Shown: positions 7,840 to 17,415 of the stretch, piece by piece | Layout: each line of letters opens with the position of its first letter | Position numbering within the stretch: the stretch's first letter is position 1 | Assembly: GCF_947504105.1 (NCBI RefSeq) | Contig: NZ_CANNGP010000016.1 | Location: 19,557-83,556 of the forward strand | Direction: 5' to 3' | Length of the DNA stretch: 64,000 nucleotides | Origin: an uncultured Tateyamaria sp. | Lineage (GTDB): Bacteria > Pseudomonadota > Alphaproteobacteria > Rhodobacterales > Rhodobacteraceae | The notes under the pieces: model-generated | What the model was told of the DNA's origin: nothing | What the model saw: the letters and a program-made list of their open reading frames with translations, nothing else | The model's database searches: none | Translations under genes and position numbers: made by a program

Positions 7840-10800
7840 CTAGACGACGCCCGTGTTGACCGCGATGTCGTCGTCCAGAATGATCGTGCCCTCGGTGCCC
7901 AGGCTGTAGACGTCATAGGACTGCCCATCGACCGTTGTTGCCCCGGTGCGCGTGGCCCCTGCGATGGTCACCGTGTCGTCGCTGCCGCCATGAATGGTCA
8001 GCGTATTGGTGCTGTCCGACAGTCCAAGCAGTTGCGCCTCGGTGATCGTCAGGTTGGCCTCTTCCGCGAATTGCAGCTCGACCGCTTCGATCTGGTAGTT
8101 GCCCAAGGCCGGGTTGCCCAGATCGACGCTTGAATTGGCACTTTCATCGTCCAGCACCACGTAGCTGCCAACGGTGTTGCCCGCCGCATCCGCGCTGCTC
8201 ACCACAAGGTGCGAGCCGTCCGGCACATCGGTCTGGAACTGGAAGTTCGTTTCGCCCAGCACATCAATATCGATCTGCGTCGCGGCCACATCGGTGATCG
8301 ACCCGTCCGCGTTGACCTGCGCCACGGCCAGATCCCCATCGCTTTGCTCGGTCGAGATGCCGCGGATACCATCCGCATCACGGGTAAAGCTGGCGATGAC
8401 AGGACCATCAGGGGCGTCTGTATCGATGCGGACCGTGTCGCTGAGGGTTTCGGTGTTGCCCACGGCATCAGTCGCCATGACAGTGATCGCCGCGTCATAT
8501 TCTCCGCTGGGAATGGCCGATGGCGGAATATCCAGCGACCAGTTTCCGGCCGCATCTACGGTTGCCGCCAGAACGGTGCCATTGAAATCGACCATGACGG
8601 TCGAGCCGGGCTCGACCTGTCCGCCAAGGTTGATGCCCTCGCGCGCCTCAGCCCCGCTGACCACATCGTCAGCGGTCACGTTGTCCTGGATATCAAGCTG
8701 GTTGACCAGCGTGTCGACCCGCACGGTGTCCGACACCGTGGCCACGTTGCCCGCAAGGTCGGTCGCGGTGACAGATACGCTGGTTGTGTACTCGCCCTCG
8801 GGAATTTGCGAGGCCGCGAAGGGCGCTTGCCAGTTCCCGTTGGCATCCACGATGGCCTGCACCGTCTGGCTGCCCAAGGTGACTGTCACGGTCGATCCGG
8901 GCTCCGTCGTGCCGTTGACGACAACCCCATCGGCCCGTTCAGCACCGGAAATCACGTTGTCGCCTTCGATCACATCCGCCGCGACAGACAGGTTGTCGAC
9001 ACGTGTATCCACGTGCACCGTATCCGTCACCGTGGCCGTGTTTCCGGCTGCATCGGTTGTGGTTGCCGTGATCTGCGCATCGTAGGTGCCTTGTTGCACT
9101 TCGGTCGCGTTGAAGAACGCCTGCCAGACACCGTTGGTGCCTGCGACGGCCTGATGCGTGACACCGTGCAACGTCACGTTGACCAGCGCACCGGGATCAG
9201 CAGTGCCAGACAGGACCACCCCGTCGCTCACCTCTGCGCCGTTGATAATGTCATCCCCTTCAACCGGACCGTCGAGCGTCAGAACACTTGCCTGCGTGTC
9301 GACATTCACCGATTGGGTCACGCTGCTGGTGTTGCCCGCAGCATCCGTCGCGGTCGCCACCATGTCTGATGTATATGTGCCCGGGGGCACCTGCCCCGGC
9401 GCAAAGGTCGCTGTCCACGTCCCATCGGCAGCCACAACGGCACTGGTGGTCACACCTCCCAGCTCCACCACAACGGTGGATCCGGGCTCAACCACGCCCG
9501 TGACGACCAGGCCCGAGGCCGCTTCGGCTGCATTGATCGTGCCGTCGCCACCTGCGGTCGAGGTGTAGCCAAGCGCATTGACCAACGTATCAACAGTGAC
9601 CGACCCGGTGGCCGTCGCACTGTTCCCGGCAGCATCCGTTGCCACAGCCGTCACAGCCACTTCAGTTTCGCCAGAGGGAATTTCAGACGCAGTGAACACC
9701 GCCGACCACTGTCCTGCCGCATCCACAGTCGCGCTGCGGGTGACACTTCCAAAGGTTACCTCGACCGTCGATCCGGGCTGCGCCGTGCCGGTCAGCGTAA
9801 CGCCATCCGCGGCCTCAGCCGCGTTGATGGTGCCGTCCGTTTCAACGGTCGCCGTCTCCATCGTGACCGAAGCAACCGTATCGACAACGAGGGTATCGTT
9901 CACAGTCGTGCTGTTGCCGAACGCATCCGTCGCCACGATGCTGACACCCGTCGAATACTCACCGTCAGCAAGCGTGCCGGGCTGCCACGTGGCCTCCCAT
10001 GTGCCAGTGTCAGCCACGGTGACGGTGCGTGTTACACCACCGATGGTGATCACCAGCGTTGCGCCCGCCTCGGCTGTCCCTTCAAGCGTCACCCCACCCG
10101 ACAACTCCGCGTCGTTCACAATGTGACCGACAGAGTCGACACCTTCAGTCACAGCAACCTCCGGCGGCGTGGTATCAATGACAAAGGTCGGACCAGCGAG
10201 GGTCGTCGTAGCGCCGCTTCCGTGCGTGAACACGACAGACGTGTCCACCGTTCCATCCGCAGGGAAGGTGCCATCCACAAAGTCCACCGACCAGGTGCCG
10301 TCATCCGCGATGATGACGGTCTGAACCTGACCGCCAGCCGTCACATCAACCGTATCTCCTGGCTCGCCGGTGCCAGAGACCGTGAAGCGGTGGGTCGATG
10401 TATCGTCACCGCCCACATTTGTGGATGTACCCACATTGTCTACGGTGGGATCAGCAGGTGTGGGGGTGGATGTATCGCGACCACTGTCATCGCCGCCACC
10501 TCCACCGCCGACAACCGCAGCGCCACCGATCACGGCCGCAGCTGCTGCCGCGCCTCCGCCAAGCAAGCCGCCACCGCCAAGAAGCGCGGCCCCAAGCATC
10601 GACACTTCATCTTCACCCGTCGCAGCGGCCTGTGCCACTTCCGTACGGCCCAGATAGATCAGATCATCCGATGGGCTCCACTTACCCCATTGTTCGGTCG
10701 GCCCGAACTGTGCGTAGAGCGCTCCGTCGGTGGTTTCAACAAATGCGACCTCGTTCAGATAACCATCAGCCGAGATGAACAGCCGGTTCGCATCGCCAAC

Positions 10801-11019
10801 ATCATTGAAATAGTTTTCAAGAGTGATTTGGCGCCCATCAACAAGGGTGATGATCAGATCATCACCGCTGCGCTGCTGCCCCGCCAGATCGACCTGCCGC
10901 AGATTGAAGGAAACTTCCTGCCCGCTTGTCAGTGAAACCTTTGTACCGCCGTCAATCGGCACGGTACCACGCTGCAATGCGCCCGCACCATCGCGGACGA
11001 CGAAATCAATCGCCTTCAT
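7840..11019 (-). CDS. BapA-like secreted adhesin with seven Ig-like repeats
   Basis: A 1059-aa surface protein. Residues 1-135 resemble the BapA prefix/retention domain (MKAIDFVVRDGAGALQRGT, SDDLIYLGRTEV) and are followed by a Gly/Ala-rich linker at 145-176. Seven tandem bacterial Ig-like units of 97-99 residues fill 185-867, each ending in a V/I-DT motif and carrying G-x-A/E-P-G-S-T and TDAAGN signatures. After a short spacer the C-terminus (TLTIHGGSDDTVTI ... SYDVYSLGTEGTIILDDD) resembles the type I secretion signal of large RTX adhesins. No GGxGxD calcium repeats and no N-terminal Sec signal are seen. The downstream T1SS genes are the expected secretion machinery. The likely role is attachment or biofilm formation. 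Confidence 0.88.
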   Translation of the reverse strand: MKAIDFVVRDGAGALQRGTVPIDGGTKVSLTSGQEVSFNLRQVDLAGQQRSGDDLIITLVDGRQITLENYFNDVGDANRLFISADGYLNEVAFVETTDGALYAQFGPTEQWGKWSPSDDLIYLGRTEVAQAAATGEDEVSMLGAALLGGGGLLGGGAAAAAAVIGGAAVVGGGGGGDDSGRDTSTPTPADPTVDNVGTSTNVGGDDTSTHRFTVSGTGEPGDTVDVTAGGQVQTVIIADDGTWSVDFVDGTFPADGTVDTSVVFTHGSGATTTLAGPTFVIDTTPPEVAVTEGVDSVGHIVNDAELSGGVTLEGTAEAGATLVITIGGVTRTVTVADTGTWEATWQPGTLADGEYSTGVSIVATDAFGNSTTVNDTLVVDTVASVTMETATVETDGTINAAEAADGVTLTGTAQPGSTVEVTFGSVTRSATVDAAGQWSAVFTASEIPSGETEVAVTAVATDAAGNSATATGSVTVDTLVNALGYTSTAGGDGTINAAEAASGLVVTGVVEPGSTVVVELGGVTTSAVVAADGTWTATFAPGQVPPGTYTSDMVATATDAAGNTSSVTQSVNVDTQASVLTLDGPVEGDDIINGAEVSDGVVLSGTADPGALVNVTLHGVTHQAVAGTNGVWQAFFNATEVQQGTYDAQITATTTDAAGNTATVTDTVHVDTRVDNLSVAADVIEGDNVISGAERADGVVVNGTTEPGSTVTVTLGSQTVQAIVDANGNWQAPFAASQIPEGEYTTSVSVTATDLAGNVATVSDTVRVDTLVNQLDIQDNVTADDVVSGAEAREGINLGGQVEPGSTVMVDFNGTVLAATVDAAGNWSLDIPPSAIPSGEYDAAITVMATDAVGNTETLSDTVRIDTDAPDGPVIASFTRDADGIRGISTEQSDGDLAVAQVNADGSITDVAATQIDIDVLGETNFQFQTDVPDGSHLVVSSADAAGNTVGSYVVLDDESANSSVDLGNPALGNYQIEAVELQFAEEANLTITEAQLLGLSDSTNTLTIHGGSDDTVTIAGATRTGATTVDGQSYDVYSLGTEGTIILDDDIAVNTGVV
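8419..10467 (-). repeat. Seven tandem ~294-bp Ig-like coding repeats
   Basis: The adhesin repeat units span residues 185-282, 283-381, 382-478, 479-575, 576-672, 673-770 and 771-867. Units 3 to 7 are the most alike and share the frame 'DGTINAAEA..G..(T/S)GT..PGSTV'. The first is the most divergent. Copy number may vary between strains by recombination. Confidence 0.85.
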
Positions 11020-11127
11020 TTCAACACCACCACTCTCGCCCCAAACCGCTTTCTTGCGGTTCTTTCAGTTAACGCGTCGCCGACCTTGTTTGCCGTGCTG
11101 ACCACTTGTTGTTCGGCTCTGATACGC

Positions 11128-11139
11128 GAATCATGATTC
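11128..11139. promoter_or_regulatory. Perfect 12-bp palindrome GAATCATGATTC
   Basis: It lies in the 219-bp spacer between the divergent adhesin and glycerate-kinase genes, about 110 bp from each start. It is a perfect dyad and could bind a dimeric regulator of either gene. A second, imperfect dyad (AACCGC-N6-GCGGTT, 11043-11060) lies in the adhesin leader. No regulator can be named. Confidence 0.3.
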
Positions 11140-11238
11140 TAGGGCTAGAGTCTTTTTGCTCCGGGATCACAATTTGCAGTGATTCCGGGTAGATATTGTG
11201 ATGATTCGGACTCACCCATCGCTGCAACGAGGTCCCCA

Positions 11239-12342
11239 ATGCCCAAGACACCCGATCTTCTCACCCTTTGGCGTACGGGTGTGAATGCCGTAGGTGGCGA
11301 TGCCGCCGTACATCGCACGATCGAAGCAGGACAGGTCCTGCGCAGGCCGGACAGGATCATCGCGGTCGGTAAGGCTGCAGCCGCAATGGCGGCGGCAGCC
11401 GTACGAGCTTGGCCAGATGTGCCCTGCCTGATTGTCACGAAATACGGCCACGCCGACACCGCACCAAAGAGCGCGCAGGTCATCGAGGCCGCTCATCCGG
11501 TACCGGATGCTGCGTCGGTACAGGCGGGACAGGCGTTAATCGACGCCGTCCATGCCTGCGCACGTGACAGCCACCTTCTCATGCTGGTCTCGGGCGGCGC
11601 TTCGGCGCTGGCCGAAGTGCCCGAGGGCGACATGACCCTCGATGCCCTCAAGGCCGAGACGCAGGCCCTTCTGTCTTCCGGAACTCCGATAGGAGACATG
11701 AATGCCCATCGCACATCACGGTCGCAGATCAAGGGCGGCAAGCTGCTGACGGGTTTCCAGGGCGCGCAAGTCACGACACTGGCGCTGTCGGATGTTGAAG
11801 GCGACAGCCTCGCCACCATCGGATCAGGCATTGGTGATGCACCCGCGGATCCAAGCTTTGCCTTCGTCCCGCACATCATCGCCAGCAATGCCATTGCACG
11901 GGACGCGGTGGCTGCAGCCAGCCCAGTGCCGGTGCTGACAAACCGTGAAACGCTGTACGCTGACATTGCAGACCTCGCACCGCGCCTCGGCCAGATGTTG
12001 CGAGATGCGGCACCCGGCCTGCACATTTTCGGCGGTGAGCCTGTTGTTCAACTGCCCGACAATCCGGGACAAGGCGGGCGCAACATGGCACTGGGTCTCG
12101 CGCTGGCCCGAGAGATCGCCGGGACCCAAGGGCTGCACATCCTCGTGGCAGGCACAGACGGCACGGACGGCCCCACCGACGCGGCAGGTGCCCTGATCGA
12201 CGGCACCACATGGGCAGACAGCGGCGCAGACGCACTTGCGCGGGCCGACGCCTATCCCTGGCTGAAAGACCGCGGCGCCCTTGTCATCACTGGCCCTACG
12301 GGCACGAATGTCATGGACCTGCTCATCGCATACAAGGCGTGA
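11239..12342 (+). CDS. Glycerate 2-kinase (MOFRL/GK-II family)
   Basis: The 367-aa protein is predicted to phosphorylate D-glycerate to 2-phosphoglycerate in the serine/glycerate or hydroxypyruvate pathway; older annotations call this family hydroxypyruvate reductase (TtuD). Seen: an N-terminal GK domain (RPDRIIAVGKAAAAMAAAAV, then LMLVSGGASALAEVPEGDMT) and a C-terminal MOFRL domain (NPGQGGRNMALGLALAREI, VAGTDGTDGPTDAAGALID). It is somewhat shorter than the usual ~420 residues. ATG 11239 was chosen over the upstream frame start at 11179 because GAGG at 11229-11232 is well placed and MPKTPDLLTLWR begins the family-like sequence. Confidence 0.88.
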   Translation: MPKTPDLLTLWRTGVNAVGGDAAVHRTIEAGQVLRRPDRIIAVGKAAAAMAAAAVRAWPDVPCLIVTKYGHADTAPKSAQVIEAAHPVPDAASVQAGQALIDAVHACARDSHLLMLVSGGASALAEVPEGDMTLDALKAETQALLSSGTPIGDMNAHRTSRSQIKGGKLLTGFQGAQVTTLALSDVEGDSLATIGSGIGDAPADPSFAFVPHIIASNAIARDAVAAASPVPVLTNRETLYADIADLAPRLGQMLRDAAPGLHIFGGEPVVQLPDNPGQGGRNMALGLALAREIAGTQGLHILVAGTDGTDGPTDAAGALIDGTTWADSGADALARADAYPWLKDRGALVITGPTGTNVMDLLIAYKA

Positions 12343-12373
12343 TCCAAAGGCCGCTGCGCGACGACATATTTTC

Positions 12374-12430
12374 AGGGGGCGCTGCCCCCGGCCTGCGGCC
12401 TCCCCCGAGGTATTTTCAGCCAGAAGAAGA
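12374..12430 (-). repeat. Dispersed intergenic repeat, inverted copy
   Basis: CCCCCGAGGTATTTTCAGCC and the following AGAAGAAGA (12402-12430) are the reverse complement of the element seen at 12549 and 18351, with one substitution in the core. The adjacent GC-rich part, 12374-12401, forms an AGGGGGC/GCCCCC-type hairpin. Downstream of the glycerate-kinase stop it could also act as a stem-loop transcript end. Confidence 0.65.
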
Positions 12431-12548
12431 AAGGGGAAGGCGTCCGGCCCTCCCCTCATGAAGAAAGGTGACCCCTTCTCCTGGCACGGCCATCGGCGCC
12501 TCCGCCTGTACCGTATGCGCAACATGATCTGTTCAGGTTAACAATCTC

Positions 12549-12610
12549 TTTCTTCTGGCCCAAAATACCTCGGGGGTGAGCGCGTCAGCGCGAGGGGGCT
12601 GGCCCCCTCT
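12549..12610 (+). repeat. Dispersed intergenic repeat, direct copy
   Basis: TTTCTTCTGGCCCAAAATAC followed by CTCGGGGG (12549-12576) is followed by GC-rich inverted repeats (GCGCG-N4-CGCG and GGGGG-CTGG-CCCCC). It is inverted relative to the copy at 12402, so the two face each other about 118 bp apart between the glycerate-kinase and hydrolase genes. Confidence 0.7.
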
Positions 12611-12651
12611 GCCGCTTGACAGTCTCGCATGGCGCGGCTCACCGTGCGTCC

Positions 12652-14604
12652 ATGAAAAACGCACTCCGCGAGATCGAAGAGCAACCTGATCTGGGCATCA
12701 CCCTCGCCGATGGGACCCGCCTGTCCGCCCGGATGTGGTGCCCGGTTGACGCCGTTGACGATCCGGTCTCGGTGATCCTCGAATACCTGCCCTACCGCAA
12801 ACGCGATGGGACCTGCGCCCGCGACGCGCTCACACATCCCTACTTCGCCCAGCGCGGCTATGCCTGCCTGCGCGTCGATATGCGAGGCAATGGCGACAGC
12901 CACGGGGTGATGGAGGACGAATATACGCAGCAGGAGCTTGACGACGCGGTCGAGGTGATCACGTGGGCGGTGGCCCAGCCGTGGTGCAATGGCAATGTTG
13001 GCATGATGGGGATCAGTTGGGGCGGCTTCAACAGTCTTCAGGTCGCAGCGATGGCGCCGGAGCCGCTGAAGGCCATCATCACGCTCTGCTCGACCGTCGA
13101 CCGCTTTGCGGATGACATCCATTACAAGGGCGGCTGCCTTCTGAACGAAAACCTCGGCTGGGGCGCCACGATGTGGAGCTATTCATCCCGCGCCCCCGAC
13201 CCGGCCCTGCGGCCCGACTGGCGCGAGATGTGGCTGGAGCGGCTCGAAAACGAACCCTTCCTGCCCAGCACATGGCTGCGTCACCAGACACGGGACGACT
13301 ATTGGAAGCACGGCTCGGTCTGCGAGAGCTACGACACGATCAAGGCCAAGGTGCTGGCCGTCGGCGGCTGGGGCGATGCCTACAAGAACGCCGTGCCGCA
13401 GATCGTGCAGAACCTGCCCGGCGCCAAGGGCATCATTGGCCCATGGGTGCACAAGTACCCGCATTTCGCCGTGCCCGAACCGCGGATCGGTTTCCTGCAA
13501 GAGGCGCTGCGGTGGTGGGATCGCTGGCTGAAAGGCGCGGACACCGGGGTCGAGGACGACCCAGACCTGCGCACGTACCTCATGGACGGCGTTCGACCCG
13601 CCACGTGGTACACCAACCGGCCCGGACGATGGCTTGCGGACCCGCAAACTGAAACACAGCATTGGCACATGACCGACGCCGGCCTCGGTCCGGAGCAAGG
13701 CACCATCCAGCGCGAGATCGCATCGCCTCAAGACACCGGCGCAGACGCTGGGGAATACTGCGCCATCTGGCTGGGCCCGGAACTACCCGGAGATCAGAGG
13801 CGCGATGACGCGCTGAGCGCAAGATTTGACAGCGCGCCGCTGGGTGCAGAACTCGCAATTACGGGCGCCCCGGTCATTCGCCTGAACCTGAGCGCTGACA
13901 AGCCCGTTGCCCATATCACTGTGCGGCTGAACCACATACATCCCGATGGTGCCTCTATGCGGATCACTTATGGCCTTCTCAACCTCGCAGACCACCTGGG
14001 CGGACCATTGGTGCCCGGGCAGCGGGAAGCGGTTCGGCTCAATCTGGATCACATTGCGTATTCTGTACCGGCAGGCCACCGCATGCGCGTTTCTGTGTCC
14101 ACGGCCTATTGGCCCCTGATTTGGCCTGCCCCCGAAGCGGCCACCGTCACGCTGCACGCAGGCTCACTGTCGATTGACGCATTGACGGACGCCGACACAT
14201 GCCACGTCGAACCACCCGATGCTGCAGCACCCTGGCAAACCGAGGAACTTCGCCCCGAAGCTCACACCCGCCGTCAGGAAACCGATATGGTCACAGGCGT
14301 CACCTCTCTGATCATCAAAGACGACTTCGGCAAGGTCCGCGATCTGGATCACGGCCTGATCCACGGCTCTATCGCCCGCGAACGGTGGGACATCCATCCC
14401 GATGATCCCTTGTCTGCAAGGGGTACTTGCCACTGGACGGACGAAATCGAACGTGACGATATACACTTACGCACCGAAGCGCGGTGCGAGATGTGGTCCG
14501 ACGCCACCCACTTTCACCTCAATGCAAAACTGGACGCGTTCGAGAACGATATACGTGTCTACCAACGCGAGATAACCGACAAGGTTCCGCGGCGGAACCT
14601 ATAG
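12652..14604 (+). CDS. CocE/NonD-family alpha/beta hydrolase
   Basis: A 650-aa serine hydrolase of the cocaine esterase/X-Pro dipeptidyl-peptidase S15 superfamily. Residues ~15-330 form the alpha/beta hydrolase core, with the nucleophile serine in GMMGISWGGFNSLQ (GxSxGG) and a DMRGNGDSHG segment. The C-terminal part is a jelly-roll domain (AELAITGAPVIRLNLSADKP; HRMRVSVSTAYWPL). ATG 12652 gives MKNALREIEEQPDLGITLAD, matching family N-termini; an upstream TTG at 12616 in the same frame is less likely. It stands 137 bp upstream of a peptide-type ABC importer, so it may hydrolyse an imported amide or ester compound. That link is contextual only. Confidence 0.87.
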   Translation: MKNALREIEEQPDLGITLADGTRLSARMWCPVDAVDDPVSVILEYLPYRKRDGTCARDALTHPYFAQRGYACLRVDMRGNGDSHGVMEDEYTQQELDDAVEVITWAVAQPWCNGNVGMMGISWGGFNSLQVAAMAPEPLKAIITLCSTVDRFADDIHYKGGCLLNENLGWGATMWSYSSRAPDPALRPDWREMWLERLENEPFLPSTWLRHQTRDDYWKHGSVCESYDTIKAKVLAVGGWGDAYKNAVPQIVQNLPGAKGIIGPWVHKYPHFAVPEPRIGFLQEALRWWDRWLKGADTGVEDDPDLRTYLMDGVRPATWYTNRPGRWLADPQTETQHWHMTDAGLGPEQGTIQREIASPQDTGADAGEYCAIWLGPELPGDQRRDDALSARFDSAPLGAELAITGAPVIRLNLSADKPVAHITVRLNHIHPDGASMRITYGLLNLADHLGGPLVPGQREAVRLNLDHIAYSVPAGHRMRVSVSTAYWPLIWPAPEAATVTLHAGSLSIDALTDADTCHVEPPDAAAPWQTEELRPEAHTRRQETDMVTGVTSLIIKDDFGKVRDLDHGLIHGSIARERWDIHPDDPLSARGTCHWTDEIERDDIHLRTEARCEMWSDATHFHLNAKLDAFENDIRVYQREITDKVPRRNL

Positions 14605-14741
14605 GCGCTGCATGCCGCTGACGCTCACAATGCTGAAAACATTCCCGGATTACCCCTTGCGGGGTGTCATCAAATGGGTACGCTAACGGCGCAAACAAGA
14701 AACGCGCCGCCAAGGCGCAGGGGACCAACCGGGAGAAATTG

Positions 14742-16334
14742 ATGTCAAATGAACTGGAACACCTGTCAGCCAAGGTGGCGGCAGGCAAGATGACGCGACG
14801 TGAATTCATGGCGCGCGCCGCAGCCCTTGGTGTCACGGCGGCCGTTGCATCCTCGATGCTCGCCACCGAAGCCAAGGCCGCACCGGTCGCGGGCGGTACA
14901 TTCAAGATGGGTATTCAGGGTGGTGAATCCACCAACAGCCAGGACCCCGCCACGTGGGCTTCCGATGTCCCGCTTGCTGGCGGTTTCCTGTGGGGTGAAC
15001 CCCTGGTCGAACTGGTCGCCGACGGCAGCCTCAAGGGGCTGGTCGCCGAAAGCTGGGAAGGCTCGGACGACGCCACAATCTGGCGGTTCAAGATCCGCAG
15101 CGGCGTCGCATTCTCGAACGGCGCGGCGGTCACCGCCGACGACGTGCTCAAAACAATGGAACGCCACTCGAACGAGGAATCCAAATCGGGCGCGCTCGGC
15201 ATCGTGCAGGGCATCGAAAGCATGCGTACAGATGGCGACGTGTTCGAAGTGACGCTGGGCGTCGGCAACGCCGACCTGCCCTACCTGATGGCGGACTATC
15301 ACCTGATCATCCAACCCGGCGGCGGCTTTGACGACCCGGCAGCGGCCATCGGCACAGGCCCCTACACGCTCGAAACGGATGAACCCGGCGTACGCATGAC
15401 CTTCGCCCGCAAGGCGGACTACTGGGGCGGCGACCAGACACAAGTGGCCCACTACGACGCAGTCGAAATCATCGTGCTGAACGATGCCACCGCGCGCACG
15501 GCAGCCCTGCAATCGGGTCAGGTCGACGCCATCAACCGCGTGGAACCCAAGATCGCCAAACTGCTGGACCGTGCCCCGACCGTCAACGTACTGTCGACCC
15601 AGGGACGCGGCCACTACGTCTTTATCATGCACGTGGACACGGCGCCGTTCGACGAAAACGAACTGCGTCTGGCCCTGAAACACGCGCTCAATCGCGAGGA
15701 AATGGTCGAAAAGATCCTGCAAGGCTATGGATCTGTCGGGAACGACATGCCGATCAACGCGGCCTATCCTTTCTTTGACGAAACGATCCCACAGCGCAGC
15801 TTTGATCTGGAAAAAGCGGCAGAGCACTACAAGAAGTCCGGCCACGATGGGTCGCACATCATCCTGCGCACCGCCGATGGGGCCTTCCCGGGCGCGGTCG
15901 ATGCCGCAGCCCTGTTCCAGCAGTCCTGCCAGGCGGCAGGCATCCCGCTGGAAATCAAGCGCGAACCGAATGACGGCTACTGGTCCGAGGTCTGGAACGT
16001 ACAGCCCTTCTGCTGTTCCTACTGGGGCGGTCGCCCGGTGCAGGACCAGATGTACACCACGGCCTACCTGTCCACGGCAGACTGGAACGACACGCGCTGG
16101 AAGCGCCCGGAATTCGACGCCATGCTTCTGGAAGCCCGCGCCGAGATCGACGAAGGCAAGCGGAAAGAGATCTATTCCAAGATGGGTCGCATGATGAACG
16201 AAGAGGGCGGCGTGATGGTGCCCATGTTCAACGACTTCGTGGATGCGGTCTCCGCATCGGTCCAGGGGTGGGAACCAAACCCCAACGGCCCGCAGATGTA
16301 CTGGAAAACCGGCAAGTACACCTGGAAAGCCTAA
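14742..16334 (+). CDS. ABC transporter periplasmic binding protein, family 5 (Dpp/Opp type), Tat-exported
   Basis: A 530-aa solute-binding protein of the SBP_bac_5 family. The N-terminus carries a twin-arginine signal (MTRREFMARAAALGVTAAVA, cleavage near ATEAKA-AP) after a 20-residue leader. Family landmarks include GTGPYTLETDEPGVRMTFAR and ALKHALNREEMVEKILQGYG. ATG 14742 was chosen for the GGGAGAAATTG upstream; the in-frame start at 14664 would only lengthen the leader. It is the first gene of a complete importer. The ligand is probably a peptide or other amine/amide compound, given the adjacent CocE hydrolase. Confidence 0.92.
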   Translation: MSNELEHLSAKVAAGKMTRREFMARAAALGVTAAVASSMLATEAKAAPVAGGTFKMGIQGGESTNSQDPATWASDVPLAGGFLWGEPLVELVADGSLKGLVAESWEGSDDATIWRFKIRSGVAFSNGAAVTADDVLKTMERHSNEESKSGALGIVQGIESMRTDGDVFEVTLGVGNADLPYLMADYHLIIQPGGGFDDPAAAIGTGPYTLETDEPGVRMTFARKADYWGGDQTQVAHYDAVEIIVLNDATARTAALQSGQVDAINRVEPKIAKLLDRAPTVNVLSTQGRGHYVFIMHVDTAPFDENELRLALKHALNREEMVEKILQGYGSVGNDMPINAAYPFFDETIPQRSFDLEKAAEHYKKSGHDGSHIILRTADGAFPGAVDAAALFQQSCQAAGIPLEIKREPNDGYWSEVWNVQPFCCSYWGGRPVQDQMYTTAYLSTADWNDTRWKRPEFDAMLLEARAEIDEGKRKEIYSKMGRMMNEEGGVMVPMFNDFVDAVSASVQGWEPNPNGPQMYWKTGKYTWKA

Positions 16335-16345
16335 GTCCACATCAC

Positions 16346-16377
16346 ACCGCGCCCGCACACAAACGGGCGCGGTTTTT
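16346..16377 (+). terminator. Rho-independent terminator or attenuator after the binding-protein gene
   Basis: A perfect 10-bp stem ACCGCGCCCG / CGGGCGCGGT with an 8-nt loop is followed by TTTT. It lies between the binding-protein stop (16334) and the permease start (16438), so it probably gives the binding protein a higher transcript level than the membrane components. Confidence 0.8.
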
Positions 16378-16437
16378 CAATTCACGACCCTGCGCACGCC
16401 CTGACCGGGCGGCATCGGTCCCATCAGGACCCGCCTC

Positions 16438-17394
16438 ATGCACCCCATTCAAAAACTTGTCGCAGAGCGCCTCGCCCTTGGTGTGTTGTTGCTGTTCGCG
16501 GCCTCCGCCCTGATCTTCGGTCTGACCGAGATTCTGCCCGGCGACGCGGCACAGGCCATTCTGGGCCAATCCGCCACGCCCGAAAGCCTCGCCAACCTGC
16601 GCGAGGAAATGGGGCTGAACCGCCCCGCCGTCACCCGCTATGTCGAATGGCTGGGCGGCATCGTGACCGGGGATATGGGCGTGGCGCTGACCAACAAGCT
16701 GCCCATCGGTGAACAGATCGCACGCCGCATGTCCTCGACCCTGTTCCTTGCCTTCTGGGCGGCCATCATCTCGGTCCCGCTGGCGATCCTGCTGGGCCTC
16801 ATCGCTGTGCGCTTCCAGAACCGCTGGCCGGACAAGCTGATCTCGGGCATCACGCTCGCCTCGATCTCGCTGCCCGAATTCATGATCGCCTACATCCTCG
16901 TGTTCTTCTTCGCGGTGAAACTCTTCTGGGCGCCCTCGTTCGCCTCAGTATCACCCGGCATGCCACTGCTCGATCAGTTGCACGCCATCTCTCTGCCCGT
17001 CGCAGTGCTGACGATGGTGGTGCTGGCGCATATGATGCGCATGACACGCGCCGCCATCCTGAACGTGATGCAATCGGCCTATATCGAAACGGCCGAACTC
17101 AAGGGCCTGACCACGTTCAAGGTCATCTACCGCCACGCTTTCCCCAACGCCATCGCCCCCATCGTCAACGTGGTGATGATCAATCTCGCCTACCTCGTGG
17201 TGGGTGTCGTCGTGGTCGAAGTGGTCTTTGCCTATCCCGGCATGGGCCAATACCTTGTGGACGCGGTGGTCAAACGGGACGTACCGGTCGTGCTGGCCTG
17301 CGGTGTGATCTTCGCCGCCGTCTACATCATTCTTAACATTGTCGCTGACGTGGTGAGTATTCTCGCCAACCCGCGTTTGAGGCACCCAAAATGA
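16438..17394 (+). CDS. ABC transporter permease (DppB type)
   Basis: The 318-aa inner-membrane permease has six predicted membrane helices, the family N-terminus (GLTEILPGDAAQAILGQSAT, EEMGLNRPAVTRYVEWLGG) and the cytoplasmic EAA loop (YIETAELKGLTTFKVIYRHA). It is the usual length for DppB. It follows the binding-protein gene after a terminator-like hairpin and precedes the DppC-type gene. Confidence 0.93.
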   Translation: MHPIQKLVAERLALGVLLLFAASALIFGLTEILPGDAAQAILGQSATPESLANLREEMGLNRPAVTRYVEWLGGIVTGDMGVALTNKLPIGEQIARRMSSTLFLAFWAAIISVPLAILLGLIAVRFQNRWPDKLISGITLASISLPEFMIAYILVFFFAVKLFWAPSFASVSPGMPLLDQLHAISLPVAVLTMVVLAHMMRMTRAAILNVMQSAYIETAELKGLTTFKVIYRHAFPNAIAPIVNVVMINLAYLVVGVVVVEVVFAYPGMGQYLVDAVVKRDVPVVLACGVIFAAVYIILNIVADVVSILANPRLRHPK

Positions 17395-17415
17395 GTTTTG
17401 TGCAACAAAACTCAT
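17391..17415 (+). promoter_or_regulatory. Perfect 11-bp stem-loop overlapping the DppB-type stop codon
   Basis: ATGAGTTTTGT - GCA - ACAAAACTCAT is a perfect inverted repeat covering the TGA at 17392-17394. No U-tract follows, so it is more likely an mRNA stability or processing element than a terminator. The rest of the 124-bp spacer holds further small dyads (CTTTG/CAAAG near 17434; TTTTGC-GGT-GCAAAA near 17471). Confidence 0.5.

Noticed and set aside
8419..10467. Regular repeats as a possible CRISPR or minisatellite
   Set aside because: They are in-frame coding repeats of about 294 bp that match Ig-like domains.
14766..16358. A 530-aa minus-strand open frame
   Set aside because: It is the complement of the binding-protein gene; the plus frame has a Tat signal and family motifs.
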